Part shown: piece after piece, positions 43,504 to 52,753 of the stretch
Layout: each line of letters starts with the position of its first letter
How positions within the stretch are numbered: the first letter of the stretch is position 1
From: Zobellella iuensis
GTDB lineage: Bacteria > Pseudomonadota > Gammaproteobacteria > Enterobacterales > Aeromonadaceae
Reading direction: 5' to 3'
NCBI RefSeq assembly: GCF_016746085.1
Contig: NZ_JAERTZ010000021.1
Span: 1 to 64,000 of the forward strand
DNA: 64,000 nucleotides
Translations under genes and position numbers: made by a program
Notes under the pieces: model-generated
Databases searched by the model: none
Told to the model about the DNA's origin: nothing
The model's input: the letters and a program-made list of their open reading frames with translations, nothing else

Positions 43504-44118
43504 TCAGGGAAAGAAGAGATCGTCGGCAAAGGGCGGATCCAGCTCGATGTGCTCCAGCCACACGGTTTCGAGCAGATTGCCCCGGGCGTCGTGGCTTATC
43601 ACCCGCACCGGGAACAGCAGGGACTTGTCCAGCCAGATCTCATAGCGCGCCGGCTGGCCCGGCTCGGCCGGGCCCCGTGCCAGCAGCTGCAGCACAAGGC
43701 GCTCGCCCAGCCAGCTTTCTCCCAGCAGACGTAGCTCCCCCTGCAAGCCGAGCCGCCGGACGCTCTGCAGCAGCACGCCCACGTCGGATCTGTCCAGCCG
43801 GTGGCCGCGGGGGCTTTTCACCAGCCGGTTGTCGGGGCTCAGGCTCAGGGAGGGGCCGTTCAGGCCGAAGGGCCAGAGCCGCACCCGCTCGCTGTAGGGG
43901 CTGTAGATCAGCACGGCGCCGGCGTGGGGCGAGATCACGTCCAGCCGCACCAGGCCGGGTTGGCGGTAGGCATAACGCAGCAGCTGGTTGCCCCCCGGCC
44001 CTTCGCTGCGCAGCTCCAGCCGGTAGCCCTGCAGCGCGTCGAAGCGGGCCTGGGCTTGCTCCAGCGGGTCCGAACTATCCAGCGCCAGCGCCATCAGCAG
44101 CAATATTCCGCTCAACAT
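43504..44118 (-). CDS. LolA-like outer-membrane lipoprotein-sorting domain protein
   Basis: A 204-residue protein with an N-terminal hydrophobic export segment (MLSGILLLMALAL) and a beta-rich body. Its pattern (FDALQGYRLELRSEGP, GLVRLDVISPHAGAVLIYSP, ARYEIWLDKSLLFPVRVISH) fits the LolA/LolB-like fold that carries lipid chains. It is not LolA itself. It starts 3 bases after the cupredoxin stop with GGTGGAG as ribosome site, so is coupled to that gene. Confidence 0.7.
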   Translation of the reverse strand: MLSGILLLMALALDSSDPLEQAQARFDALQGYRLELRSEGPGGNQLLRYAYRQPGLVRLDVISPHAGAVLIYSPYSERVRLWPFGLNGPSLSLSPDNRLVKSPRGHRLDRSDVGVLLQSVRRLGLQGELRLLGESWLGERLVLQLLARGPAEPGQPARYEIWLDKSLLFPVRVISHDARGNLLETVWLEHIELDPPFADDLFFP

Positions 44119-44121
44119 GGG

Positions 44122-44523
44122 TCACTCCACCACCTCCAGCACGCCCGCCATGCCCCGCTCCTGGTGGCTGGGGAAGAAGGCCAGCTTTTCCCGGCAGTAA
44201 AAGGGAGTCTGGCCGGTGGCCGTGGGGGTAAAGCGGATCACCCTGGCCTCCCGGCCCAGCATTTCATCCACATCCAGCCCCATGCGCGGCGACCAGATCA
44301 CCAGGCTGTGGGGCGTAAGCCCCGGCTCCTTGCTGACCACCAGCTCCACCGGTATCCCGACCCTGACCACGACATGGTCGGGGCGGAAGAAATAGTTGCC
44401 GCCGACCACCTCCACCCGCTGCACCCCGTCGGCATCGAGCCGGGCCGGCACCGGCTCGGCCCACCCCGCCCCCGGTGCCAGTGCCGCCAGCAGGAGCAGC
44501 ACGCCTTGCCATCGCCCATTCAT
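44122..44523 (-). CDS. Exported cupredoxin
   Basis: A 133-residue protein with a signal peptide (about 1-22, ending GAGWAEP) and a cupredoxin barrel. Copper ligands can be read as the His in LTPHSLVIWSP, then Cys, His and Met in FYCREKLAFFPSHQERGM, a type 1 copper set. It is expected to be a periplasmic electron carrier or copper sensor. It is the first gene of the cupredoxin / LolA-like / SRPBCC operon. Ribosome site GGGAGG. Confidence 0.8.
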   Translation of the reverse strand: MNGRWQGVLLLLAALAPGAGWAEPVPARLDADGVQRVEVVGGNYFFRPDHVVVRVGIPVELVVSKEPGLTPHSLVIWSPRMGLDVDEMLGREARVIRFTPTATGQTPFYCREKLAFFPSHQERGMAGVLEVVE

Positions 44524-44601
44524 AACGCCTCCCGGCCCAACCCTCTCTTGTTCAGCATAGCAGCAGGGGCTGCCCGGCCGCGTAGCGGGCTGAAGCGGTC
44601 G

Positions 44602-45549
44602 CTATGCCCGGGGGCCGTCCGCCACCTCGGCGTTGCCCCGGCGACGGGCCAACCGCTCCAGGCCGAGCACCAGGGTGACGCCGGCGATAGCCAGCAGCAC
44701 CGCCAGCAGCAGTTGGGCATCCTGGCCGCTGAGCTCGCTGAAACGCCCGGGCAGCAAATTCTCCTGCAGCAGCGGATAGGACTCGCCCCTGCTGTTGGTC
44801 TGCCAGGTCAGGGTCTGCTTCCAGGGCCAGACCTTGCCCAGGGAGCCGAGCAACATACCGGTGAGAAAAGCCAGGGCCAGGTCACGCAGATGGGTCAGCA
44901 TCCAGCTGAGCAGACGCGAGAAGCACAGCAGGCCGAGCAGGCAGCCGGCACAGAACACCGCCAGTATTCCCACCTCCAGGTTTTTCAGGGCGCCCAGCAC
45001 CACAGGGTAAAGTCCCAGCAGCACCAGGATGAAACTGCCGGAAACCCCCGGCAGCAACATGGCGCTGATCGCCACGGCACCGGCAAAGAACAGCGTCAGC
45101 GGATCGGCCTGCAGTTGCAGCGGCGCCGCCAGGGTGATCCAGATCGCCAGCCCCAATCCCAGGGCAAAGCCCAATAGCGGGCTCAGACTCCAGCGCGACA
45201 CCTCTCGTCCCACCAGGTAGACAGATACCAGCACCAGGCCGAAAAAGAAGGACCAGAGCAGTACCGGATATTCCACCATCAGGTAGCTGATCACCCCTGC
45301 CAAGCTGAATACGCTGGTGATCACGCCCAGCAGTACCGTCGCCAGGAAGCCTGCCTGGCAGGCCCGCCAGGCGTCCTTGATCCGTCCCCTTGCCACCAGC
45401 ATCGCCGCTTGCGGCATGGCGGCGAGAGCGCCCAGCAGCCGGTCGTAGATCCCGGTGATCAGCGCCACGGTTCCGCCGGAAAAACCGGGTACCACGTCCA
45501 CGGCGCCCATGGCCATGCCTTTCAGGTAAAGCAGTAAAGACTTTTTCAT
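44602..45549 (-). CDS. popT: DUF368 polyprenyl-phosphate translocase
   Basis: A 315-residue membrane protein with about nine spans and the DUF368 signatures MAMGAVDVVPGFSGGTVALITGIYDRLL near the N-terminus and LLPGVSGSFILVLLGLYP in the middle. DUF368 proteins (PopT in Vibrio cholerae) return undecaprenyl phosphate across the inner membrane for cell-wall synthesis. The C-terminal domain of about 60 residues is variable. I start at the ATG at 45549, because the frame upstream has no homology. It stands alone. Confidence 0.85.
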   Translation of the reverse strand: MKKSLLLYLKGMAMGAVDVVPGFSGGTVALITGIYDRLLGALAAMPQAAMLVARGRIKDAWRACQAGFLATVLLGVITSVFSLAGVISYLMVEYPVLLWSFFFGLVLVSVYLVGREVSRWSLSPLLGFALGLGLAIWITLAAPLQLQADPLTLFFAGAVAISAMLLPGVSGSFILVLLGLYPVVLGALKNLEVGILAVFCAGCLLGLLCFSRLLSWMLTHLRDLALAFLTGMLLGSLGKVWPWKQTLTWQTNSRGESYPLLQENLLPGRFSELSGQDAQLLLAVLLAIAGVTLVLGLERLARRRGNAEVADGPRA

Positions 45550-45741
45550 ATATCCATCCAGCAATCATCACTTAAGGTCATCGTCGGGCAGCGCGACACG
45601 CGACCACCTTGATGCCTGATACGCACGAGGCCGCCCCCAAGGGCGGCCATTCTAATGATTTCCGTAGGGCTGTAACAGCGAATACCGCACTTCGTCCGCG
45701 CTGGGAGCCGTCGTCGGAAATGGGCTCCCGCCTTCGCGGTA

Positions 45742-45809
45742 GTGACTGAAAAGCGGCAGTGACTGCAAAGTGGAAGTGACTGAAAAACGGGGGTGACTGC
45801 CAGAGGTTG
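45742..45809. repeat. Four tandem copies of a 17-bp unit
   Basis: Units beginning GTGACTG at 45742, 45759, 45776 and 45793 (for example GTGACTGAAAAGCGGCA). They abut a degenerate CCGCCTTCGCGG hairpin at 45726-45740. A GC-rich inverted repeat (GGCCGCCC / GGGCGGCC) lies near 45632-45651. Otherwise the 300 bases between popT and the cupin gene hold nothing I can assign. Confidence 0.8.
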
Positions 45810-45833
45810 GGTGCCGGCGTGTCGGCCGGCACC
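45810..45833 (-). terminator. Hairpin after the purU-linked cupin gene
   Basis: Nine-pair stem GGTGCCGGC / GCCGGCACC with a six-base loop, 14 bases past the cupin stop. There is no clear U-run, but it is the likely 3' boundary of the sarcosine operon. Confidence 0.5.
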
Positions 45834-45846
45834 ATATTCAGGGGGT

Positions 45847-46191
45847 TCAGGCAAACACGAAGTACTTGCGCACGGTTTCCACCACTTCCCAGGTGCCCCG
45901 GAAGCCGGGCTCGACCACGAAGATGTCGCCGGCCTTGAGGTGGATGGGCTCGCCGCCTTCCGGGGTGAGGATGCAGTAGCCTTCACGGAAGTCGCAGTAT
46001 TCCCACTTGGTGTAGTTCACCGCCCACTTGCCCGGGGTGCACAGCCAGGTGCCCATGATCTTGCTGCCGTCTTCCGAGGTGTAGGCGTTGAGGTTGACGG
46101 TATGGGGGTCGCCGGAGAGCTTTTCCCATTTGGTGGCATCCAGCAGTACTGTGGGCTGGGTATCGCGCAATACCGTGATCTTGTCGGACAT
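45847..46191 (-). CDS. Cupin (DUF861 type) protein
   Basis: A 114-residue single-domain cupin of the DUF861/cupin_3 group, with WEYCDFREGYCILTPEGGEPIHLKAGDIFVVEPGFRGTW. The usual EutQ/ureidoglycolate-type metal ligands are partly replaced, so catalysis is unclear. AAGGAGAC precedes the ATG. It lies 57 bases after purU in the same direction, apparently the last gene of the sarcosine/one-carbon operon. A second unrelated cupin closes the Rieske operon. Confidence 0.8.
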   Translation of the reverse strand: MSDKITVLRDTQPTVLLDATKWEKLSGDPHTVNLNAYTSEDGSKIMGTWLCTPGKWAVNYTKWEYCDFREGYCILTPEGGEPIHLKAGDIFVVEPGFRGTWEVVETVRKYFVFA

Positions 46192-46248
46192 GATGTCTCC
46201 TTGTCGCTGTTTGAGGTTATTGGCCGGCGCCGCCGGCCCTGTGCGTTG

Positions 46249-47115
46249 TCAGTTGCCCAGTACCACCGTCTTGCCCTGGTACATGAATACCCGCTTTTCG
46301 ATGTGGTACTGGATGGCCTTGGCCAGGGTGACGCATTCCACATCCCGCCCCTTGGCCACCAGGTCTTCCGGATAGTGGCTGTGATCCACCGGCTGGATGC
46401 CCTGGGTAATGATGGGGCCTTCGTCCAGCTCGTTGTTGATGTAATGGGCGGTGGCCCCCACCAGCTTGACGCCCTTGGCGTAGGCCTGGTGGTAGGGTTG
46501 GGCGCCCTTGAAGCCGGGCAGCAGCGAATGGTGGATATTGATGGCCCAGCCGGCGAGCTTGTCGCACAGCTCGGGGCTCAACACCTGCATGTAGCGCGCC
46601 AGCACCACCAGCTCCGCCTCGCTTTCGTTGATGATGTCCCACATCCTGGCTTCCTGCTCGGCCTTGGTATCGGCGGTCACCGGCAGGTGGTAGTAGGGAA
46701 TATGGTGCCAGTCGGCCAGCCGCTGCAGATCCGGGTGGTTGGAGATGATGGCCGGGATCTCGATGGCCAGTTGCCCGGTGCGGTAGCGGTACAGCAGATC
46801 GTTGAGGCAGTGGTCGAATTTCGACACCAGTATCACCACGTTGGGCTTGCGCTTGCGCTCGGTCAGTTGCCACTGCAGGTCGAAACGGGCCGCCTTGGGG
46901 GCGAAGCCGTCGCGAAAGGCCATCTCGTCGAAGTCGCCGTCCGCCGGCCGGCGGAACTCGGCCCGGATGAAAAACTGGCCGGCGCGGGCGTCGTCGAAGG
47001 TTTGCATGTCCGCCACGTAACAGCCCTGCTCGTACAGGTAGCGGGTGACCACGTCCACGGTGCCCAGCCGGCTGGCACAGGTGGCGGTGAGGATCAGGGT
47101 ATCGTTGACTTGCAT
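46249..47115 (-). CDS. purU: Formyltetrahydrofolate deformylase
   Basis: A 288-residue PurU. An N-terminal ACT domain (about 1-85) is followed by a formyltransferase-fold domain with INIHHSLLPGFKGAQPYHQAY and DEGPIITQGIQPVDHS. It hydrolyses 10-formyl-THF to formate and THF. Placed after soxG it removes the one-carbon unit that sarcosine oxidase loads onto THF, as in Pseudomonas glyA-sox-purU clusters. AGGAGG ribosome site. The 250 bases between it and soxG hold three hairpin repeats. Confidence 0.95.
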   Translation of the reverse strand: MQVNDTLILTATCASRLGTVDVVTRYLYEQGCYVADMQTFDDARAGQFFIRAEFRRPADGDFDEMAFRDGFAPKAARFDLQWQLTERKRKPNVVILVSKFDHCLNDLLYRYRTGQLAIEIPAIISNHPDLQRLADWHHIPYYHLPVTADTKAEQEARMWDIINESEAELVVLARYMQVLSPELCDKLAGWAINIHHSLLPGFKGAQPYHQAYAKGVKLVGATAHYINNELDEGPIITQGIQPVDHSHYPEDLVAKGRDVECVTLAKAIQYHIEKRVFMYQGKTVVLGN

Positions 47116-47189
47116 GCGTCAGCCTCCTGCTGGTGGTGCCGGCGGGCCTGGGCCGCGCCGGTATGAAATTTGCCTTGATAACAAGCTTC

Positions 47190-47361
47190 GTCATTCCCGC
47201 GCAGGCGGGAATCCAGAACCCGGGCACCCTGCCGCTAACACCCCGGAGCCGTTGTCCATGGACCCCCGCCTTCGCGGGGGTGACGGTAACACTGCGGGGT
47301 CACGGTAACGCCACGGGCGACGACACTAGGGCGGTCATTCCCGCGCAGGCGGGAATCCAGG
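47190..47361. repeat. Three CGGG hairpin repeats between purU and soxG
   Basis: TCATTCCCGCGCAGGCGGGA at about 47190 and again at about 47335 (same orientation), and CCCCCGCCTTCGCGGGGG at about 47263 in opposite orientation. They interrupt the otherwise tight operon and could lower purU expression relative to sox genes. Confidence 0.75.
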
Positions 47362-47373
47362 CCGCCGCCGATC

Positions 47374-48003
47374 TTACCGGCTGATCACCAGGCCGTATTC
47401 GCGGCTGGCGTCCTGCAGCCAGAGCCAGAGGTAGTCGGCGAAACTGCGCCGCACCACCAGCTCGAAGCTCTCCGCCCCGGTGCGGCGCAGCAGTACCGTG
47501 CTCTTGGCGAACACGGTGCCCACGCACTTGCCGGTGGGGAAGTTGGAGGGATGCACGTCGTAGGGGCAGGACTTGCGCACCACCAGCTCCGCCTTGGGAC
47601 CGGACAACTCAAACACCGTCTGGCCGCCGCTCACGTCGGTGATGGCGTAGTGGCCGGACAGCTGCTCGCGCAACTGGGCCTCGAGCTGGCCTTCCCGGCC
47701 GCCTTCCACGATGATCAGCCACTCGTCCGGCGCCAGCCACTGCACCAGCACCCGGTCGGTGTCCACCGAGCCGCAGGGCTGGGTGGGCAACGCCACCCCC
47801 AGCGCCTTTTCCACGGTTTTGGCGAACAGCTCGTTGCCGGCGTTGCCGCGCAGCACCAGGTGGCCCAGCAGTGCCTTTTCGCGCAGCACCACCTCTCCCT
47901 GCTGCCGTTCGGCCGCCAGGGCCGGCAGGTTGGCGTGATAGAGCGGGGATTCCACCCGCACCCGGGTCTCGGCCCGGGCCAGTTTGGTGGTGACGTTAGA
48001 CAT
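47374..48003 (-). CDS. soxG: Sarcosine oxidase gamma subunit
   Basis: A 209-residue gamma subunit of heterotetrameric sarcosine oxidase. It has QWLAPDEWLIIVE, the region ITDVSGGQTVFELSGPKAELV, SCPYDVHPSNFPTGKCVGT and the C-terminal RRSFADYLWLWLQDASREYG. It resembles a shortened GcvT-like domain and supports the folate site of the alpha subunit. Its ATG (48003) lies inside the soxA end with an 8-base overlap, so translation is coupled. Confidence 0.93.
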   Translation of the reverse strand: MSNVTTKLARAETRVRVESPLYHANLPALAAERQQGEVVLREKALLGHLVLRGNAGNELFAKTVEKALGVALPTQPCGSVDTDRVLVQWLAPDEWLIIVEGGREGQLEAQLREQLSGHYAITDVSGGQTVFELSGPKAELVVRKSCPYDVHPSNFPTGKCVGTVFAKSTVLLRRTGAESFELVVRRSFADYLWLWLQDASREYGLVISR

Positions 48004-51000
48004 GCTGACGCTCTCCTTTGGGATCATAGAAAACGGGACTGGTGATCTCGGCTTCCAGCACCCGGCCGTCGGCCAGGGGGAAGAACACGGTTTCACCCAT
48101 GCGGTTCAAACCGCCTTTCACCACACCCATGGCGATACTGTAGCCCAGGTTGGCGCTGTAGTAGCTGGAGGTCACATGGCCGACCATGGGCACCGGCACC
48201 GGGTGCTTGGGATCCAGCACAATTTGCGCCCCTTCCGGGATCACGGTCTTGGGCTCCTTGCACTTCAGCCCCACCAGCTGCTTGCGGTCGGTGCGCACGG
48301 TGTCGCTGCGCGACCAGGAGCGCTTGCCGATGAAGGGGAAAGGCTTGGTCTTGCCCACGCACCAGTCCATGCCCAGATCGAAGGGGGTCACGGAGCCGTC
48401 CGTATCCTGGCCGACGATGATAAAGCCCTTCTCGGCCCGCAGCACGTGCATGGTCTCGGTGCCGTAGGGAGTGATGTTGAACTCGGCCCCCGCCGCCATC
48501 AGCGCCTCCCACACATGCAGCCCGTAGTTGGCCTGCACGTTCACCTCGAAGCTCAGCTCGCCGGTGAAGGAGATGCGGAATATGCGCCCGCTTACCCCGG
48601 CGATGGTGGCATTCTGCCAGGTCATAAAGGGGAAGGCCTCGCCGGACAGATCCACGCCTTCCACCACCTTTTCCAGCACCTTGCGGCTGTTGGGGCCGGA
48701 CACCGTCATGGTGGCCCAGTGGTCGGTGACGGAAGTGAAATACACCTCCAGCTCCGGCCATTCGGTCTGGTGCCACAGCTCCAGCCACTGCAGCACCCCG
48801 GCGGCCCCACCGGTGGTGGTGGTCATGATGAAGTGCTGGTCGTTGATGCAGGAGGTGACGCCGTCGTCGAACACCATGCCGTCTTCCTTGCACATCAGGC
48901 CGTAGCGGCAGCTGCCGGGGTTGAGCTTGGCCCAGGCGTTGGTGTAGATGCGCGACAGGAACTCCCGGGCGTCCGGACCCTGGATGTCGATCTTGCCCAG
49001 GGTGGAGGCATCGAGGATGCCCACGCTGGTGCGGGTGGCCACGCATTCCCGGTTCACCGCCTGGTGCAGATCCTCGCCCGGCTGGGGAAAGTACCAGGGA
49101 CGCTTCCACTGGCCCACGTCCTCGAACTCGGCGCCGTGCTTCAGGTGCCAGGCGTGCATGGCGCTGAAGCGGGCCGGGTCGAACAGCTGGCCGGCGTCGC
49201 GCCCGGCCAGGGCGCCCATGGTCACCGGGGTGTAGTTGGGCCGGAACACTGTGGTGCCGGTTTCGGGAATCGACTTGCCCATGGCCTTGGCGGCGATGGC
49301 CATGCCGTTGATGTTGCCGAGCTTGCCCTGATCGGTGCCGAAGCCCATGGCGGTATAGCGCTTGATGTGCTCGATGGACTCGAAGCCCTCGCGCACGGCC
49401 AGCTCGATACCGGCGGCGGTCACGTCGTTCTGGTAATCCACGAACTGCTTGGGCGCGCGGCTCACCGGCTTGTCGTGGGGCACCAGGAACAGCGCCTGGG
49501 CCGCATCTTCCCGCGGATCCACGGTGTTGATCTCCGCGTCCACCACCTGGGCGGCGATCTCGCCGTAGCCGGTGGCCTCGGCGGCGGCGCGGCCGGCCTC
49601 CAGCCCTTCGGCCAGTACCCGGGACAGGCCATAGGTGCCCTGCACCCCGCCGGCCAGCAGTTGCTTCTGCACGGTGTCGCCGGGCACGAAGCCGATGATG
49701 TCGTCATTCCATACCGGGCGGGCGCCGGTATGGGCGGTCAGGTGCACCACCGGGCTCCAGCCGCCGGAGCTGGCGATGGTGTCACAGGTAAGGGCTTCGG
49801 CCTTGCCGGTGACCTTGCTGCCGTCGCTGGACAGCGGAGCCACCTTGGCGCCGTTCACCCGCTTCTTGCCGCTGGCCTCGATCAGGCCATGGCCGGTGTA
49901 GATCTTGACGCCGCGCGCCTTGAGCATCTGGTAGCGGGCGCCGTCGGGCTTGTGGCGGCTGTCCACCACCGCCACCAGTTCGCGGCCGGTGTCCAGCCAG
50001 TCGAGCGCGGCCTGGTAGCCGTAGTCGTTGCAGGTCATCAGCACCAGGCGTTGGCCTGGGGCCACGCCGTAGCGATTGACGTAGGTAGAGATGGCACCGG
50101 CCACGAAGCAGCCGGGCAAGTCGTTGTTGCCGAACACCAGGGGACGCTCGTGGGCACCGGCGGCCAGCACCACCCGCTTGGCGCGGATGCGGTGCAGGCG
50201 CTGGCGGGTCTTGCCGCTCAGCCGCTCGCCCAGGTGATCGGTGCGCCGTTCCACCACGGACACGAAGTTCTGATCGTAGTAGCCGGTGGCGGTGCTGCGC
50301 GGCAGCAGGGTCACGTCGGGAAGCGCACTCAGCTCCTTCACCGCCGCCGCCACCCAGTGGCCCGGCGCCTGGCCGTTGATGGGCTGGGTGCTGTGCAGCA
50401 GGTGGCCGCCGAACTCGTCCTGCTCGTCCACCAGGATCACCCGGGCGCCACGGCGGCCGGCGGCCAGGGCCGCGGTCAGGCCGGCGGCACCGCCGCCCAC
50501 CACCAGCACGTCACAGTGGTGGTTGAGCTTGTCGTAACTGTCCGGATCCCGCTCCTGCGGCACCCGGCCCAGGCCGGCGGCCTTGCGGATCAGGTGCTCG
50601 TACTTGGGCCACATGGACTGGGGATACATGAAGGTCTTGTAGTAGAAGCCGGGGGGCATCATGCTGCCGCCGAGCTTGCCCATCACGCCCATCAGATCCT
50701 TGTCCACACTCGGCCAGCCATTGGTGCTGGCCGCGGTGAGGCCGTCGTACAGCTCGGCCTGGGTGCCGCGGATATTGGGGATCATGGTGGCCTCGGAACC
50801 GCCCACCTGCAGGATGCAGTTCGGCTCTTCCGCCCCGGCGGCCATGATGCCGCGCGGCCGGGCGTACTTGAAGGAGCGGCCGACCACGTCCACCCCGTTG
50901 GCCAGCAGCGCCGAGGCGATGGTGTCACCGACATAGCCCTGGTAGCGCTTGCCGTTGAAGATAAAGCTGAGCGGCTTGCTGCGATCCACCCGGCCTTTGC

Positions 51001-51025
51001 CCTGAATGCGGTGTTGCTGGCTCAT
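47996..51025 (-). CDS. soxA: Sarcosine oxidase alpha subunit
   Basis: A 1009-residue subunit. The N-terminal ferredoxin-like segment (GKRYQGYVGDTIASALLANGVDVVGRSFKYARPRG) is followed by an NAD-binding FAD/NAD oxidoreductase region with CDVLVVGGGAAGLTAALAAG. The C-terminal 380 residues form an aminomethyltransferase (GcvT-like) folate domain that captures the methylene group on THF. Together the complex oxidises sarcosine to glycine with 5,10-methylene-THF and peroxide. AAGGAGG precedes the ATG, which overlaps the soxD stop (ATGA). Confidence 0.97.
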   Translation of the reverse strand: MSQQHRIQGKGRVDRSKPLSFIFNGKRYQGYVGDTIASALLANGVDVVGRSFKYARPRGIMAAGAEEPNCILQVGGSEATMIPNIRGTQAELYDGLTAASTNGWPSVDKDLMGVMGKLGGSMMPPGFYYKTFMYPQSMWPKYEHLIRKAAGLGRVPQERDPDSYDKLNHHCDVLVVGGGAAGLTAALAAGRRGARVILVDEQDEFGGHLLHSTQPINGQAPGHWVAAAVKELSALPDVTLLPRSTATGYYDQNFVSVVERRTDHLGERLSGKTRQRLHRIRAKRVVLAAGAHERPLVFGNNDLPGCFVAGAISTYVNRYGVAPGQRLVLMTCNDYGYQAALDWLDTGRELVAVVDSRHKPDGARYQMLKARGVKIYTGHGLIEASGKKRVNGAKVAPLSSDGSKVTGKAEALTCDTIASSGGWSPVVHLTAHTGARPVWNDDIIGFVPGDTVQKQLLAGGVQGTYGLSRVLAEGLEAGRAAAEATGYGEIAAQVVDAEINTVDPREDAAQALFLVPHDKPVSRAPKQFVDYQNDVTAAGIELAVREGFESIEHIKRYTAMGFGTDQGKLGNINGMAIAAKAMGKSIPETGTTVFRPNYTPVTMGALAGRDAGQLFDPARFSAMHAWHLKHGAEFEDVGQWKRPWYFPQPGEDLHQAVNRECVATRTSVGILDASTLGKIDIQGPDAREFLSRIYTNAWAKLNPGSCRYGLMCKEDGMVFDDGVTSCINDQHFIMTTTTGGAAGVLQWLELWHQTEWPELEVYFTSVTDHWATMTVSGPNSRKVLEKVVEGVDLSGEAFPFMTWQNATIAGVSGRIFRISFTGELSFEVNVQANYGLHVWEALMAAGAEFNITPYGTETMHVLRAEKGFIIVGQDTDGSVTPFDLGMDWCVGKTKPFPFIGKRSWSRSDTVRTDRKQLVGLKCKEPKTVIPEGAQIVLDPKHPVPVPMVGHVTSSYYSANLGYSIAMGVVKGGLNRMGETVFFPLADGRVLEAEITSPVFYDPKGERQHV

Positions 51026-51300
51026 GACTGGCCTCCTTGCTCGCCGACCTTGTAGGTTTCTTCGATTTCATACGTCACTGTGTGCCGAGCCGCGTTGAAG
51101 AACTTGCGGCAGCCGGCGGCGTGGTACCACATCTCCCGATGCAGGCCGCGCGGGTTCTTGCGCATAAACAGGTACTGGGCCCACTGCTCGTCGCTGAGGG
51201 CGTCCGGATCCGCCGGGCGGGCGATGTGCGCTTCGCCGGCGTAGCGGAACTCTTCTTCTTCGCGGTATTCGCCGCAGTGCGGACAATAAATATGTAACAT
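51022..51300 (-). CDS. soxD: Sarcosine oxidase delta subunit
   Basis: A 92-residue delta subunit. Zinc ligands are visible in YCPHCGEYREEEEF and a later His/Cys pair (MWYHAAGCRKFFNAARHT). The middle (DPDALSDEQWAQYLFMRKNP, HREMWYH) is diagnostic for the family. It lies between soxB (11-base gap) and soxA (4-base overlap). GAGGAG ribosome site. Confidence 0.95.
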   Translation of the reverse strand: MLHIYCPHCGEYREEEEFRYAGEAHIARPADPDALSDEQWAQYLFMRKNPRGLHREMWYHAAGCRKFFNAARHTVTYEIEETYKVGEQGGQS

Positions 51301-51311
51301 CGGCTCTCTCC

Positions 51312-52565
51312 TCAGTGGGCTACGCCGGCAGCGCCGTGCTCGTCGATCAGGTGGCCGCTGGTAAAGCGGTCGATGCTAAAGGGTTTGGCCAGGGGGTGCG
51401 GCTCGTCATGGGCGATGGTGTGGGCGAACACGTTGCCCGAGCCCGGAGTGGCCTTGAAGCCGCCGGTGCCCCAGCCGCAGTTGAAATACAGCCCCTTGAT
51501 AGGCGTCTTGGAGATGATCGGGCAGGCGTCGGGACAGGTGTCGACGATGCCGCCCCAGGTGCGGTTGAGGCGCACCCGGCTGAAGATGGGGAACATCTCC
51601 ACGATGGCCGCCATGGTGTGCTCCACCACCGGGAAGGAGCCGCGCTGGCCATAGCCCAGGTAGCTGTCGATGCCGGCGCCGATCACCAGGTCGCCCTTGT
51701 CGGACTGGGACACATAGCCGTGCACGTGGTTGGACATCACCACGGTGTCGAGGATCGGCTTGACCGGCTCGGACACCATGGCCTGCAGCGGGTGGGACTC
51801 GAGCGGCAGCTTCATGCCTACCATATTGGCCATGACGCCGGAGTTGCCGGCGGTGACGCAGGCCACCTTGCGCGCCTTGATCAGGCCACGGTTGGTTTCC
51901 ACCCCCACCACGGCGCCGTTCTCCCGGCGGATGCCGGTGACTTCGGTCTGCTGGATCAGGTGCACGCCCATGGCGTCGGCGGCGCGGGCAAAGCCCCAGG
52001 CCACGGCGTCGTGGCGGGCGGTGCCGCCGCGCGCCTGCCAGGAGGCGCCCAGCACCGGATAGCGGGCATTCTTGGAGCAGTCCAGGATCGGTACCAGCTC
52101 CTGCACCTGCTTGGTGCTGAGCACCTCGCCGTCGATGCCGTTCAGCCGGTTGGCGTTGACCCGGCGCTCGATGTCGCGCATGTCCTGCAGGGTATGGCCC
52201 AGGTTGAGCACGCCGCGCTGGCTGAACATCAGGTTGTAGTTGAGATCCTGGGCCAGGCCTTCCCACAGTTTCATGGAGTGCTCATAGAGCCAGGCGGCCT
52301 CGTCCCACAGGTAGTTGGAGCGCACTATGGTGGTGTTGCGGGCGGTGTTGCCGCCGCCGAGGTAACCCTTCTCGATCACCGCCACGTTGGTGATGCCGTG
52401 CTCCTTGGCCAGGTAGTAGGCGGTGGCCAGGCCGTGGCCGCCGCCGCCGACGATCACCACTTCATAGCCTTCGTGCTTGGGGGTGGGGTTGCGCCACACC
52501 TTCTGCCAGTTCTCGTGATGGCTCAGGGCATGCTTGAGGAGCCCGAACCCGGAATATTTTTGCAT
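51312..52565 (-). CDS. soxB: Sarcosine oxidase beta subunit
   Basis: A 417-residue FAD/FMN subunit with the dinucleotide motif [38 protein letters not shown], and [11 protein letters not shown] carrying a histidine suited for covalent [20 protein letters not shown] and the C-terminal [17 protein letters not shown] are typical. It oxidises the methyl-nitrogen bond of sarcosine. It is the first sox gene, 188 bases after glyA, and that gap contains a nested-hairpin element. Confidence 0.97.
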   Translation of the reverse strand: MQKYSGFGLLKHALSHHENWQKVWRNPTPKHEGYEVVIVGGGGHGLATAYYLAKEHGITNVAVIEKGYLGGGNTARNTTIVRSNYLWDEAAWLYEHSMKLWEGLAQDLNYNLMFSQRGVLNLGHTLQDMRDIERRVNANRLNGIDGEVLSTKQVQELVPILDCSKNARYPVLGASWQARGGTARHDAVAWGFARAADAMGVHLIQQTEVTGIRRENGAVVGVETNRGLIKARKVACVTAGNSGVMANMVGMKLPLESHPLQAMVSEPVKPILDTVVMSNHVHGYVSQSDKGDLVIGAGIDSYLGYGQRGSFPVVEHTMAAIVEMFPIFSRVRLNRTWGGIVDTCPDACPIISKTPIKGLYFNCGWGTGGFKATPGSGNVFAHTIAHDEPHPLAKPFSIDRFTSGHLIDEHGAAGVAH

Positions 52566-52614
52566 AGTGTCACCTGTTATCTTTAAGTCAGTGTCCGGAC
52601 TGCCTGGACATTCA

Positions 52615-52729
52615 GAGTGCAGATTGGGCTGTCCTCTAAGCCGACCGTTGGCGCCAGGGATGGCGCCGCCGAGCCCCCAGGGATGGGTTTACGGCGAGTC
52701 GGCGTGAGGATGGCCCAAGCTGCGGACTC
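52615..52729. repeat. Nested-hairpin repeat element, copy 2
   Basis: Imperfect inverted arms of about 31 bases (52615-52645 and 52698-52729) enclose a perfect hairpin GGCGCC-AGGGAT-GGCGCC (52650-52667) and a CCC/GGG stem around a second CAGGGAT. In the minus orientation the order (GCCGAC, stem, loop ATCCCT, GGTCGGC) matches copies 1 and 3. It lies between glyA and soxB. Confidence 0.7.
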
Positions 52730-52753
52730 CGGCAGCAGGCCATCAGCAATCGT

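Noticed and set aside
47984-51055. A 1023-codon open frame antisense to soxA, and other long antisense frames (for example opposite the RimK-like gene at 4419-6485)
   Set aside because: They mirror genes with clear homology and exist because GC-rich codon usage suppresses stops on the opposite strand. Their translations are low-complexity His/Gly/Gln/Pro and match nothing known.
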